A DNA stretch of 46,121 nt from an uncultured Actinomycetes bacterium (GTDB lineage Bacteria; Actinomycetota; Actinomycetes; Actinomycetales; Microbacteriaceae). The DNA lies in assembly GCA_903920435.1 (NCBI GenBank), contig CAIXMB010000039.1, positions 1 to 46,121 on the forward strand, in the 5' to 3' direction. Positions 1-7,822 of this stretch are shown here, one piece after another (within the stretch, counting starts at the first letter, position 1; each line of letters begins with the position of its first letter). A program made the translations under genes and the position numbers. The notes below the pieces were generated by a model. It did not search any database. It was given only the letters and a program-made list of their open reading frames with translations, and was not told the DNA's origin.

Positions 1-299
1 AGCACATCGTCGACGAGGACGACGGTCTTGCCGTCGATACCGCCGGGCGGGATATCCGTGGGGCTCGGGGCGCGCGTGGGGTTCTTGGCGAGGTCGTCGC
101 GGTACATCGTGACGTCGAGTGCGCCGACGGGCACATCCTCGAGGATTGCGCCCAGCCGGCGGGCGAGGAGCACGCCGCGCGTCGGTATACCGAGGAGGAC
201 GAGGCCTTCCGAACCGCGGTTGGACTCCAGGATCTCGTGGGAGATCCGAGTCAGCGCACGCGCGATGTCAGCCTGCTGCAGCACGGAGCGTGCAGTCAT
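1..299 (-). CDS. pyrR: PyrR bifunctional regulator / uracil phosphoribosyltransferase (5' part; runs off window)
   Basis: This gene encodes the pyrimidine-operon regulator, an RNA-binding protein with a uracil phosphoribosyltransferase fold. About 99 residues are visible, starting at the ATG at 299 and running out of the window at base 1. The translated end carries the PRPP-binding signature (VVLVDDVL), and [13 protein letters not shown] matches the conserved N-terminal part of PyrR. A very strong ribosome site (GGAAGGAGGT, 304-313) precedes the start. In related genomes pyrR heads the pyr operon, so pyrB, pyrC and carAB probably follow beyond the window edge. A PyrR-binding loop lies just upstream, so autoregulation at the RNA level is likely. 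Confidence 0.93.
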   Translation of the reverse strand, partial: MTARSVLQQADIARALTRISHEILESNRGSEGLVLLGIPTRGVLLARRLGAILEDVPVGALDVTMYRDDLAKNPTRAPSPTDIPPGGIDGKTVVLVDDV

Positions 300-313
300 C
301 CTGACCTCCTTCC

Positions 314-329
314 CCGCCTCACTGGACGG
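314..329 (-). promoter_or_regulatory. Putative PyrR-binding loop in the pyrR leader
   Basis: On the minus strand a short CCG/CGG stem (327-329 with 314-316) holds the loop TCCAGTGAGG (317-326). This fits the known PyrR RNA-binding consensus UCCNGNGAGG. It sits directly against the Shine-Dalgarno sequence at 304-313, so PyrR with UMP bound could block translation. This is the arrangement inferred for other actinobacteria, rather than the Bacillus terminator mechanism. No clear terminator stem is seen. Confidence 0.72.
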
Positions 330-358
330 AACTTAAAGGAAATCTGTTGGGAGCGAGT

Positions 359-1198
359 CTAGCTGCCCCAGCGCCGCAGCAGGTACCGCTCCAGCACTCC
401 GACGAGCGCGTCGGTGACCTTGCCGACGACGCCCAGCAGGATGATGACGAGGAACAGGCGGTCGATCCGGCCGTTCTGCTGCGAATCGACGAGCAGGTAG
501 CCGAGACCGAGGGATGCCCCGAGCAGCTCCGCTGCCACGAGGAAGAGCCAGGACTGGGCGAGAGCGAGTCTGAGCGCGGAGATCACCGACGGCACGACGG
601 CGGGCAGCTGGACGAGGCCGAGGAGGCGGGTCCCGGTGTAGCCATAGGCCCGGCCGGCTTCGACCAACTGCGCATCAACGTGCCGCAGCGCCCCGGAGAC
701 TGTCGTGAAGACCGGGAAGAAGGCACCGATCGCGATGAGCGTCACCTTCGAGTCCTCATTGATACCGAGGTAGAGGATGAGCAGCGGAACCCAGGCGAGC
801 GAGGGGACGGCGCGCAGAGCGCCGAGCGTGGGTGCCAGCAGCGCGCTCGCGACCCGCGAGAGCCCGACTGCCGACGCGACGACGAGGCCGACGAGCGACC
901 CCACCGCGAAGCCGATGAGAACTCGCTGCGTCGAGATGGCGACCGCCTGGTAGAGCAGGCCGCGGTTGAACAGATCGACACCGGCGACGACCACGCTCGC
1001 GGGCGACGGGAGGCGGTACGCCGGGACGAGCCCGAGCGTGACGATGAGCTGCCAAAGCCCCAGGATTGCAAGCGGGATGACCGCGCCCAGAATCAGTCGG
1101 AGCCAGCGCGGCCCGGGGAGGACCTGACGGCGCGCCGGAACGGCGGGCCCGGAGTACTCCGAGCCCGCCATGCCGGTTGCGATGACGTTGTCAGCCAA
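359..1198 (-). CDS. ABC transporter permease, SsuC/TauC/NrtB type
   Basis: This is the inner-membrane permease of a nitrate/sulfonate/taurine-type importer (279 residues, normal for the family). About six hydrophobic segments are visible, beginning at residues 35-55. The cytoplasmic loop contacting the ATPase (EAA region) is seen around AGRAYGYTGTRLLGLVQLPA. The ATG start lies inside the end of the binding-protein gene (8-nt overlap), so the two are translationally coupled. It is the last gene of a three-gene operon read ATPase, binding protein, permease. The true substrate (sulfonate, taurine, or a pyrimidine precursor as in Thi5-like systems) cannot be told from the sequence. Confidence 0.9.
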   Translation of the reverse strand: MADNVIATGMAGSEYSGPAVPARRQVLPGPRWLRLILGAVIPLAILGLWQLIVTLGLVPAYRLPSPASVVVAGVDLFNRGLLYQAVAISTQRVLIGFAVGSLVGLVVASAVGLSRVASALLAPTLGALRAVPSLAWVPLLILYLGINEDSKVTLIAIGAFFPVFTTVSGALRHVDAQLVEAGRAYGYTGTRLLGLVQLPAVVPSVISALRLALAQSWLFLVAAELLGASLGLGYLLVDSQQNGRIDRLFLVIILLGVVGKVTDALVGVLERYLLRRWGS

Positions 1199-2237
1199 TG
1201 AGCGACGTGTCCACGTTGTCGATGTACGTCGTGTCGTACAGGGAGTCGAGGGCGTCGTCGATCTGGTCCTGGCTCGCGACCGACCCGATCGTCACGAAGA
1301 TCGGGCCGATGACCGAGAGCACGGCCGTCTGCGCCTTGCCGGGCTTGGGGTCGACCTCCAGGTTCGTGCGGTCGATGAGCACTGACTCGGCGATCGCGAT
1401 GTCGATGCCCGCGACGTCCGCAAGGATCTGCGCCGCCCTGTCGGGGTTGGCCACGGCCCATTCGCGGGCCTTCTCGTAGGCGTCGACGACGACCTGCGCG
1501 ATGTCGGGAGACTTCGTGAGGAAGCTCTCGGTGGCGTTGAGGAAGCCGTACGAGTTGAAGTCGGGGTTGTCGTAGATGATCTTCGATCCGGCGTTGACGA
1601 CACTCGCGGAGAGTAGCGGGTCAAGACCCGCCCACGCGTCGACGGCGCCCGACTCGAGCGCGGTCTTGCCGTCGGCGTGCTGGAGCTGCGTGATCGTCAC
1701 GTCGCTCAGGCTGAGGCCCGCCTCATCCAGCGCTTGCACGAGGAAGAAGTAGGGGTCGGTGCCCGCGTTGGCCGCGATGTTCTTGCCCTTGAGGTCTTTC
1801 ACGGTCTTGATGTCGGAGTTCGGGCCGACGAGGATCGCCGCCCAGTTCGGCTGCGAGTAGACATCGATGGTCTTGATCGGCGAGCCGTTCGAGCTCGCGA
1901 GGAGCGCTGCCGATCCGGCGGTCGAGCCGACGTCGATCGACCCGGCCTTGAGCGCCTCGTTCGCCGCGGCGGAACCTGCCGACTGCACCCAGTTGACGGT
2001 CACCTTGTCTCCGAAGGTGTCCTCGAGCCAGCCCTGGTCCTTGATGATGAGGCTCAGGGGGTTGTAGGTGGCGAAGTCGATGTTGAGCACATCGCTGCTC
2101 CAGCTGCCGGGGAGCGTTGCCGCGGGCTCGGGGTCGGGAGCGAGGTTCGAGCCTTCGCCCTGAACGCATCCGGTGAGCGCGATCACGGCTGCTGTGGCGA
2201 TCGCGGCAAGGGAGATGAAACGCTTGCGGGGGGTCAT
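1191..2237 (-). CDS. Lipoprotein substrate-binding protein of Ssu/Tau-type ABC importer
   Basis: This is the extracytoplasmic receptor for the importer (348 residues, NMT1/THI5-like periplasmic binding fold). It begins with a lipoprotein signal peptide: a basic start (MTPRKR), a hydrophobic stretch and the lipobox LTGC at about residues 21-24, predicting lipid anchoring at Cys24. The body shows the family pattern KDLKGKNIAANAGTDPYFFL (ligand-binding loop) and ALESGAVDAWAGLDP. It lies 16 nt downstream of the ATPase gene and overlaps the permease gene. Substrate is not determinable; aliphatic sulfonate or taurine is the usual annotation. Confidence 0.88.
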   Translation of the reverse strand: MTPRKRFISLAAIATAAVIALTGCVQGEGSNLAPDPEPAATLPGSWSSDVLNIDFATYNPLSLIIKDQGWLEDTFGDKVTVNWVQSAGSAAANEALKAGSIDVGSTAGSAALLASSNGSPIKTIDVYSQPNWAAILVGPNSDIKTVKDLKGKNIAANAGTDPYFFLVQALDEAGLSLSDVTITQLQHADGKTALESGAVDAWAGLDPLLSASVVNAGSKIIYDNPDFNSYGFLNATESFLTKSPDIAQVVVDAYEKAREWAVANPDRAAQILADVAGIDIAIAESVLIDRTNLEVDPKPGKAQTAVLSVIGPIFVTIGSVASQDQIDDALDSLYDTTYIDNVDTSLIG

Positions 2238-2253
2238 GGTGTCCTAGTGGTCG

Positions 2254-3045
2254 TCAGAAGGTGTGGGCAGGGTGATGGGTGGAGACACCGAGGCCGTCGA
2301 GGAGCTGGGCCCGGAGGTGCGCCAGGGACGATGACCCGCGGTCGCGCGGTCGCTGTCCCGGGACGGTGATGACGGAACGCACGACGGCGCCCGAATTCGG
2401 TGCGTAGCCGGGCTCGGCGCCCAGCAGCACGACGCGGTCGGCGAGGTAGAGGGCCTCGTCGACGTCGTGGGTCACGAGCAGGATCGTCGCCGGCTCTGCC
2501 GCGTGGATGTCGAGCAGCAGATCCTGCATCGTCAGGCGCGTGAGGGCATCGAGCGCCCCGAACGGCTCATCGAGCACGAGCACTCCGGGTTCCCGGGCGA
2601 GGGCGCGAGCGAGCGAGGCGCGCTGCGCCATACCGCCGGAGATCTGCCGCGGACGCAGGTGCGCCGCGTCGGTGAGCTGCACGAGCTCGAGGAGCTGGGC
2701 GACACGCGCACGGCCGTCGGCGCGGGGCGTGGACCGGGGCAGGCCGACCTCGACGTTGCGCGCGACCGAGCGCCAGGGCAGCAGGCGCGGCTCCTGGAAG
2801 GCGATCGCGGTGCGCTGGTCGACCCCGCGCAGCGCGGTGCCGTCAATGGTCACCGTTCCGACGTCGGGCTGGTCGAGACCGCCGACCTGCCGCAGCAGGG
2901 TCGACTTGCCGCTGCCGGAGGCACCGATGATCGCGACGATCTCGCCGGCGGCGATCTCGAGCTCGATGTCGCGCAGCACGCGGCGGTCGCCGAATGTTCT
3001 GCCGACACCCTCGAGGGTCACGGAGAGCGCGGGACTGGAAGCCAT
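2254..3045 (-). CDS. ABC transporter ATP-binding protein, SsuB/TauB type
   Basis: This is the ATPase that powers the Ssu/Tau-type importer (263 residues). It has Walker A GASGSGKST (about residues 41-49), a Q-loop (AFQEPRLLPW), the signature ISGGMAQR, Walker B VLVLDEPFGALD and the switch His in LLVTHDVDEAL. All catalytic parts are intact. The ATG at 3045 follows a TAGTTT hexamer by 6 nt, so the operon message is probably leaderless. It is the first gene of the operon and is separated by 55 nt from the aldo/keto reductase upstream. Confidence 0.91.
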   Translation of the reverse strand: MASSPALSVTLEGVGRTFGDRRVLRDIELEIAAGEIVAIIGASGSGKSTLLRQVGGLDQPDVGTVTIDGTALRGVDQRTAIAFQEPRLLPWRSVARNVEVGLPRSTPRADGRARVAQLLELVQLTDAAHLRPRQISGGMAQRASLARALAREPGVLVLDEPFGALDALTRLTMQDLLLDIHAAEPATILLVTHDVDEALYLADRVVLLGAEPGYAPNSGAVVRSVITVPGQRPRDRGSSSLAHLRAQLLDGLGVSTHHPAHTF

Positions 3046-3051
3046 GCGTCG

Positions 3052-3057
3052 AAACTA
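3052..3057 (-). promoter_or_regulatory. -10 box of a likely leaderless promoter for the ABC importer operon
   Basis: TAGTTT on the minus strand lies 6 nt before the ATG at 3045, and no Shine-Dalgarno sequence is present. The TANNNT-to-start spacing predicts transcription beginning at or next to the start codon. Confidence 0.6.
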
Positions 3058-3100
3058 TGGCGAGGTGGTGACCCCCGCCGAATCGCGGTGTAACGCCGCG

Positions 3101-4039
3101 TCACACAGCCGACGCGGCGTCGAGCGCCGCCACCTCCTGGGGCGTCAGGTCGACGGATGCCGCGGCCACCAGCTCGGCAACCTGAGCCGGTGTCGTCGCG
3201 CTCGCGATCGGTGCGACGATACCGGGCTTCGCGCGCAGCCACGCCAGTGCCGTCGTCGGAACGGATACCCCGCGCGCTACCGCGATCGCGTCGAGGGCGT
3301 CGATCACCCGAAGCCCGCGCTCGTCGAGGTACTGGCCGGCGCCCTTGCCGCGGGCCTTGCCCGCGAGGTCGGCCGCGGTGCGGTACTTGCCCGAGAGGAA
3401 GCCGCTCGCCAGCGAGAAGTACGGCATGACGCCGAGGTCGTGCTCCGCGACCACCGGGGCGAGTTCGGTCTCGTACGGCTCGCGGCGCACGAGGTTGTAG
3501 TGCGGCTGCAGGGCGACGGGCAGTGCGTAGCCCTCGCGCTCGGCGATCGAGATCCACTCCTCGATGCGGTCTGCCGAGTAGTTGGAGACGCCGACGTAGC
3601 GCACCTTCCCGGCGACGACGAGATCGTTGAACGCGCCGACGGTCTCGGCGAGCGGCACGCTCGCGTCGTCGAAGTGCGCATAGTAGAGATCGATGTGATC
3701 GGTCGCGAGCCGGGCGAGCGACGCGTCCGCGGCCGCGGCCACGGTGGCGGCCGCGAGTCCCGGGAACTGCGGATGCTGGCTCACCTTGGTAGCCACGACG
3801 ATGTCGTCGCGATTGCCGCGGGCGGTCATCCACTCGCCGATGATCGTCTCGGACTCGCCGCCGGTGTTGCCGGGGACCCACGCCGAGTAGCCGTCGGCGG
3901 TGTCGACGAAGTTGCCGCCCCCGACGGCGAACGCGTCGAGAACGGCGAAGGACTCGTCTCGGGTGGAGGTCCACCCGAAGGTGTTGCCGCCGAGGTTGAG
4001 CGGGAAGACGTCGAGGTCAGAGTGTCCGATGCTGGTCAT
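3101..4039 (-). CDS. Aldo/keto reductase
   Basis: This is an NAD(P)H-dependent oxidoreductase with a TIM-barrel fold, 312 residues, close to the AKR norm. The catalytic tetrad can be placed: Asp and Tyr in FVDTADGYSAW, Lys in VVATKVSQH, and His in DLYYAHFDD. Cofactor-loop residues lie in the C-terminal part near [14 protein letters not shown]. The gene stands between nusB and the ABC importer operon on the same strand and is not closely coupled to either. The substrate is unknown. With the importer it forms a block absent from the usual nusB-pyrR neighbourhood. Confidence 0.9.
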   Translation of the reverse strand: MTSIGHSDLDVFPLNLGGNTFGWTSTRDESFAVLDAFAVGGGNFVDTADGYSAWVPGNTGGESETIIGEWMTARGNRDDIVVATKVSQHPQFPGLAAATVAAAADASLARLATDHIDLYYAHFDDASVPLAETVGAFNDLVVAGKVRYVGVSNYSADRIEEWISIAEREGYALPVALQPHYNLVRREPYETELAPVVAEHDLGVMPYFSLASGFLSGKYRTAADLAGKARGKGAGQYLDERGLRVIDALDAIAVARGVSVPTTALAWLRAKPGIVAPIASATTPAQVAELVAAASVDLTPQEVAALDAASAV

Positions 4040-4092
4040 ACAAGGGATAAGTCGAGCCAGCGCGGAGATGTTCCGCCGCGCGCGACATCGCC

Positions 4093-4506
4093 CTATGCGC
4101 GGCTGTCGGCGATCCTGGCAAGCAGTCCGTTGATGAAGCCGGCCGAGTCATCCGTGCTGTGGATCTTAGCCGACTCGACGGCCTCCGCGATCGCGACCCC
4201 GTTCGGGACATCGTCGTTGTAGAGGATCTCCCAGAGGCCGATGCGCACGAGGGCGCGGTCGACGGCGGGCATACGGGCTATCGGCCAGCCCTGCGAGTAC
4301 GTCTCGATAAGCTCATCGATCTCGTCGCCGTGCTCCGTGATGCCGATGACGATGTCGCGGGCGTACGGCCACGAGTTCGCGCGCTTGAGGTCGGCGTCGT
4401 TGCGCGCCTGCTCCGCCGCGAGAGCCTCGTTGATCGACTCCTCCCGAACATCGGCTCCGTAGAGGATGTCGAGGGCGCGCTTGCGTGACTTGGTGCGGGC
4501 GCCCAC
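4093..4506 (-). CDS. nusB: Transcription antitermination factor NusB
   Basis: NusB is an all-helical RNA-binding protein that works with NusE (S10) at boxA during rRNA antitermination. The 137 residues match the family: an Arg/Lys-rich start (MGARTKSRKRALDILYGADV), then MPAVDRALVRIGLWEIL and the conserved VAIAEAVESAK segment. Start is GTG at 4506, which shares one base with the efp stop codon (TAGTG), so translation is coupled to efp. The efp-nusB order is conserved in actinobacteria. Here the downstream neighbour pyrR has been displaced by about 3.7 kb of other genes. Confidence 0.94.
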   Translation of the reverse strand: MGARTKSRKRALDILYGADVREESINEALAAEQARNDADLKRANSWPYARDIVIGITEHGDEIDELIETYSQGWPIARMPAVDRALVRIGLWEILYNDDVPNGVAIAEAVESAKIHSTDDSAGFINGLLARIADSRA

Positions 4507-5069
4507 TAGTCGTTGACTCGACCCAAGTACGACCCGTCGCGCGTGTCGACCTTGACCTTGGTGCCCTGCTCGAGGAAGAGCGGCACCTGGATCTGGTAGC
4601 CGGTCTCGACAGTGGCGGGCTTGGTGCCGCCCGTGGAGCGGTCGCCCTGGAGGCCCGGCTCGGTGTAGGTGATCTCGAGGGTGACGGATGCCGGGAGCTC
4701 GACGTACAGCGGCTCGCCGTTGTGCAGGGCGATGGTGACGTCCTGGTTCTCGAGCATGAAGTTGGGGGCGTCGCCGACCTGGGCCGGGGTCAGCGTGATC
4801 TGGTCGTAGTTGCCCTTGTCCATGAAGACGTAGTTCTCGCCGTCCGCGTACAGGTACTGGTAGTCCGCACGGTCGACGGTCTCGGTCTCGATCTTGGCTC
4901 CGGCGTTGAACGTGCGGTCGACCACCTTGCCGCTCATGACGTTCTTGACCTTGGTGCGCACGAAGGCGCCGCCCTTGCCCGGCTTGACGTGCTGGAAGTC
5001 GATGACCGTCCAGAGCTGGCCGTCCATGTTGAGGACGACGCCGTTCCTGATGTCAGCGGTAGAGGCCAT
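4506..5069 (-). CDS. efp: Translation elongation factor P
   Basis: EF-P rescues ribosomes stalled at polyproline stretches. The 187 residues are full length, with a KOW-like N domain, an OB domain and a C domain ([31 protein letters not shown]). The loop [20 protein letters not shown] contains the lysine (in KPGKGGAF) that inserts next to the P-site tRNA. No lysyl-modification gene (epmA/epmB) is nearby; actinobacterial EF-P is generally reported to work unmodified. The gene heads the efp-nusB pair and starts with ATG at 5069. Confidence 0.96.
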   Translation of the reverse strand: MASTADIRNGVVLNMDGQLWTVIDFQHVKPGKGGAFVRTKVKNVMSGKVVDRTFNAGAKIETETVDRADYQYLYADGENYVFMDKGNYDQITLTPAQVGDAPNFMLENQDVTIALHNGEPLYVELPASVTLEITYTEPGLQGDRSTGGTKPATVETGYQIQVPLFLEQGTKVKVDTRDGSYLGRVND

Positions 5070-5095
5070 GAGAGAGTTTTCCGTTCGTTAAGTCA

Positions 5096-5112
5096 GCAGG
5101 TATCGAAACCCA
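5096..5112. repeat. Partial family-type intergenic repeat (GTATCGAAACC half)
   Basis: GGTATCGAAACC here resembles one half of a short palindromic repeat that I recall as common between genes in Microbacteriaceae (GGTTGAGTAG ... TATCGAAACC). The other half type occurs on the opposite side of aroQ at 5586-5617. Identity rests on memory of the repeat, not on a search. Confidence 0.4.
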
Positions 5113-5122
5113 GCCGCCAAGC

Positions 5123-5560
5123 CTACCTGAGGCGGCGCTTGACCAGCTCTAGCGCGAGCACGTACGAGTCGAAGCCGAAGCCCGCGATGACTCCCGTGGC
5201 CACCGCCGAGATGACGCTCGTGTGCCGGAACTCCTCGCGCGCGTGCGGGTTCGAGATGTGCACCTCGACGAGTAGCAGTCCCGCCTTGGTGACGAGGGCC
5301 GCGGCATCCCTGAGCGCGTACGAGTAGTGCGTGAACGCGGCCGGGTTGAGGATCACGGGGCGCGACGTGTCGACGGCCTCGTACAGCCACGAGATGAGCT
5401 CGGCCTCGTCGTTGGTCTGCCGCAGGTCGATGGTGAGCCCGGATGCCTCGGCCTCGAGCTGCGCCCGCAGGTCGTCGAGCGTGCCGCTGCCGTACACGTC
5501 GGGCTCGCGGCTGCCGAGCCGCCCGAGGTTGGGGCCGTTGAGGACGAGGACTGTGGTCAC
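5123..5560 (-). CDS. aroQ: 3-dehydroquinate dehydratase, type II
   Basis: This enzyme converts 3-dehydroquinate to 3-dehydroshikimate (third step of the shikimate pathway) as a dodecamer. From the GTG at 5560 it has 145 residues, the usual size. It starts VTTVLVLNGPNLGRLG, the family N terminus. An open frame to 5611 exists but the extra 17 residues look non-coding. Visible active-site parts are Arg/Tyr in LGSREPDVYG, Asn in ILNPAAFTHYS and His in VEVHISNPHAREEFR. It lies close to aroB but is separated from it by a LysE-family gene. Confidence 0.93.
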   Translation of the reverse strand: MTTVLVLNGPNLGRLGSREPDVYGSGTLDDLRAQLEAEASGLTIDLRQTNDEAELISWLYEAVDTSRPVILNPAAFTHYSYALRDAAALVTKAGLLLVEVHISNPHAREEFRHTSVISAVATGVIAGFGFDSYVLALELVKRRLR

Positions 5561-5585
5561 GGGTTCGAGTGTATTCGTGCAGGCT

Positions 5586-5617
5586 GGTTGAGTAGGGCGC
5601 TCCAGCGCCACTCAACC
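5586..5617. repeat. Strong palindrome, repeat-like, between aroQ and the LysE-family gene
   Basis: Perfect 8-bp outer arms GGTTGAGT (5586-5593) and ACTCAACC (5610-5617) enclose a second pair GGCGCT/AGCGCC around a 2-nt loop. It contains no T-run, so it is not a standard terminator. The GGTTGAGTAG ... CTCAACC pattern matches a repeat family I associate with Microbacteriaceae intergenic regions. Confidence 0.6.
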
Positions 5618-5619
5618 GA

Positions 5620-6252
5620 CTAGCCGCGCGACTCGACAGCCAGGAAGGCCCCGAACGCGACGAGGATGCCGCCCGTCACCCGGTCGATCCACGCCGACAC
5701 CTTCGGCGACGACAGGAAGGCGCGCGCGACGTGGGCGGCGAGGATCAGGCCCGTGAACCACACGATCGACTCGACGACGTGCACGAGGGCCAGGAGCAGT
5801 CCCATGCCGATGGGCGGCACGCCCTCGGGGATGAACTGCGGGATGAGCGCGATGTAGAACACGCCGACCTTCGGATTCAGGAGGTTCGTGAGCGCACCAC
5901 GCCCGAACGCGGCCTTGAGCGAGCCGACGACGGCCGGGGCATCCGTGGCCGCTGCTTTTCGGCGGAACGACTTCACGATCATCGAGATGCCGAGGTAGGC
6001 GAGGTAGAGGGCGCCGACGACCTTGAGGATCGTGAAGGCCACCTCCGAGGCGGCGAGCAGTGCCGCGGCACCGACCGCGGCCGCCGCGCCCCACACGAAC
6101 GTGCCGCTCGCGATACCGAGCGCCGTGGCGTAAGCGTGCTTGCGGGTCTGCACGAGCGCGGAGCGCAGGATGAGCGCACTGTCGGGCCCGGGAATGATCG
6201 TGAGCACGCCCGCGAGCAGCGCGAACGACCACAGCGCGGAGGCGACGGTCAT
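5620..6252 (-). CDS. LysE/RhtB-family amino-acid exporter
   Basis: This is an inner-membrane exporter of the LysE superfamily (210 residues, typical). The N-terminal hallmark is FALLAGVLTIIPGPDSALILRS (seen here as IIPGPDSAL), followed by about six membrane segments. A conserved LNPKVGVFYIALIPQFI stretch lies mid-protein. The ATG at 6252 overlaps the aroB stop by ATGA (6249-6252), so it is coupled to the aro block. The cargo is unknown. An exporter placed among aromatic amino-acid genes could plausibly handle a pathway product, but this is a guess. Confidence 0.88.
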   Translation of the reverse strand: MTVASALWSFALLAGVLTIIPGPDSALILRSALVQTRKHAYATALGIASGTFVWGAAAAVGAAALLAASEVAFTILKVVGALYLAYLGISMIVKSFRRKAAATDAPAVVGSLKAAFGRGALTNLLNPKVGVFYIALIPQFIPEGVPPIGMGLLLALVHVVESIVWFTGLILAAHVARAFLSSPKVSAWIDRVTGGILVAFGAFLAVESRG

Positions 6253-7325
6253 ACACCGACCTCCTGGTAGGCGGTGAACAGTGTCGCCTCTTCCGGACCG
6301 GCGAGCACGCGCGGCTTGCCGACCTCGTCGAGCACGATGAACCGCATCATGCCCGCCCGGGCCTTCTTGTCGCGCTGCATGGTCGCGAGGAGCGTGTTCC
6401 AGCGGCCGAGCTGGTAGTCGATCGGCAGGGTGAGGGAGGAGAGGATGCTGCGGTGCCTGTCGACCACGGCATCCGGCAGGGTGCCGGCGATGCGGCCGAG
6501 CTCGGCAGCGAACACCATGCCGACGGAGACGGCCGCGCCGTGGCGCCAGCGGTAGCGCTCGGCGTGCTCGATCGCGTGCCCGAGCGTGTGCCCGTAGTTC
6601 AAGATCTCGCGCAGGCCCGACTCCTTGAAGTCCTCCCCCACTACGCGCGCCTTGAGCCCGATGGAGAGTTCGACGACCCGGCGGAACTCGGGGGTCGTCG
6701 GGTCGGTCACCCGATCCACGTCGGCCTCGATGATGTCGAGGATCTCGGGCTCGCCGATGAAGCCGCACTTCACGATCTCGGCGAAGCCCGCGAGGATCTC
6801 GTTGCGCGGCAGCGTGTCCAGCACGTCGAGGTCCGCGATGACTGCGGCGGGCGCGTAGAACGAGCCGACGAGGTTCTTGCCCTCCGACGTGTTGATCCCG
6901 GTCTTCCCGCCCACCGCCGCATCGACCATGCCTGCGACGCTCGTCGGAACCTGCACCAGGCGCACCCCGCGCAGCCACGTCGCGGCGACGAAGCCCGCGA
7001 GGTCGGTGGTCGCTCCCCCGCCGAAGCCGATGACGGCATCCGTGCGGGTGAAGTCGGTCTGGCCCATGATCTGCCAGCAGAACGCGGCGACCTCGACGCG
7101 CTTGGCGTCCTCGGCGTCCGGCACCTCGGCGAGCAGCACCTCGTAGCGCGACGAGAGCTGGTCGCGCAACTCGTTGGCCTTGGCCCCGAGCGTCGGCGGG
7201 TGCACGATGAGCACCTTGGCCACGCGCGGCCCGAGCTGAGCGGCGAGGTCGGCGAGGATGCCGCGGCCGACGAGCACCTCGTAGGGGTCGACGCCCTTGA
7301 CCTCGATGACCGTCGTGTTCGTCAC
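6249..7325 (-). CDS. aroB: 3-dehydroquinate synthase
   Basis: AroB forms 3-dehydroquinate from DAHP (second shikimate step), using NAD and a metal. The 358-residue protein starts at GTG 7325 ([11 protein letters not shown]), which overlaps the aroK stop (GTGA). A longer frame to 7448 runs inside aroK and is rejected as the start. Family motifs include GGGATTDLAGFVAATWLRG (NAD-binding), GGKTGIN, and the metal ligands Glu in AEIVKCG and His in NYGHTLGHAIEH. It is co-directional with aroK, aroC and aroE. Confidence 0.95.
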   Translation of the reverse strand: MTNTTVIEVKGVDPYEVLVGRGILADLAAQLGPRVAKVLIVHPPTLGAKANELRDQLSSRYEVLLAEVPDAEDAKRVEVAAFCWQIMGQTDFTRTDAVIGFGGGATTDLAGFVAATWLRGVRLVQVPTSVAGMVDAAVGGKTGINTSEGKNLVGSFYAPAAVIADLDVLDTLPRNEILAGFAEIVKCGFIGEPEILDIIEADVDRVTDPTTPEFRRVVELSIGLKARVVGEDFKESGLREILNYGHTLGHAIEHAERYRWRHGAAVSVGMVFAAELGRIAGTLPDAVVDRHRSILSSLTLPIDYQLGRWNTLLATMQRDKKARAGMMRFIVLDEVGKPRVLAGPEEATLFTAYQEVGV

Positions 7326-7822
7326 TGCGTCTCCAACCACTCTGCTATTTCCTGGGCGACCCCGTCGAGCGGGCGCCGGGACGTGTCGATCGTGAGCTGC
7401 GACAGCCGGTCGTAGATCGGCCGTCTGCCCTCGACGAGCGCGATCCACGCGCCGATGCCGTCTTTCACGAGGGGGCGCTTGCCGCCGCTGATGCGGGCCT
7501 CGACCGCCTCCGGCGAGACCGCCAGCTGCACCACCCGGTAGCCGGCCAGGTCGGCCTGCGTCTCCGGGTCGAGCACGGCGCCGCCACCCAGCGTGACGAC
7601 CGCGCTCTCGCCGAGAGCGCGCGCGACCTCCTCGCGCTCGAGGGCGCGGAAGTGCGGCTCGCCGTGGGCGGCGAAGATGTCGGCGATCGGCCCGTGCGCC
7701 GCGACGATGCGCTGGTCGGTGTCGACGAAGGGCACCCCGAGTAGGCGCGCGAGGCGCTTGCCGGTGCGGGTCTTCCCCGCACCGGGTGCGCCGATCAGGA
7801 CGACGAGGGCGCGGTCACTCAC
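7322..7822 (-). CDS. aroK: Shikimate kinase
   Basis: AroK phosphorylates shikimate. From GTG 7822 it has 166 residues. Walker A is [12 protein letters not shown] near the N terminus. The shikimate-binding DTD follows in [17 protein letters not shown] is the next conserved block, and GGGAV forms the substrate loop. The lid Arg is in SGGKRPLV. The GTG overlaps the aroC stop by 8 nt, and the end overlaps aroB. A frame opening at 7852 adds only a basic tail lying inside aroC. Confidence 0.94.
   Translation of the reverse strand: MSDRALVVLIGAPGAGKTRTGKRLARLLGVPFVDTDQRIVAAHGPIADIFAAHGEPHFRALEREEVARALGESAVVTLGGGAVLDPETQADLAGYRVVQLAVSPEAVEARISGGKRPLVKDGIGAWIALVEGRRPIYDRLSQLTIDTSRRPLDGVAQEIAEWLETQ

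Noticed and set aside
2507-4222. 571-codon plus-strand frame across the importer ATPase and aldo/keto reductase genes
   Set aside because: Shadow frame; both minus-strand genes have complete catalytic motifs.
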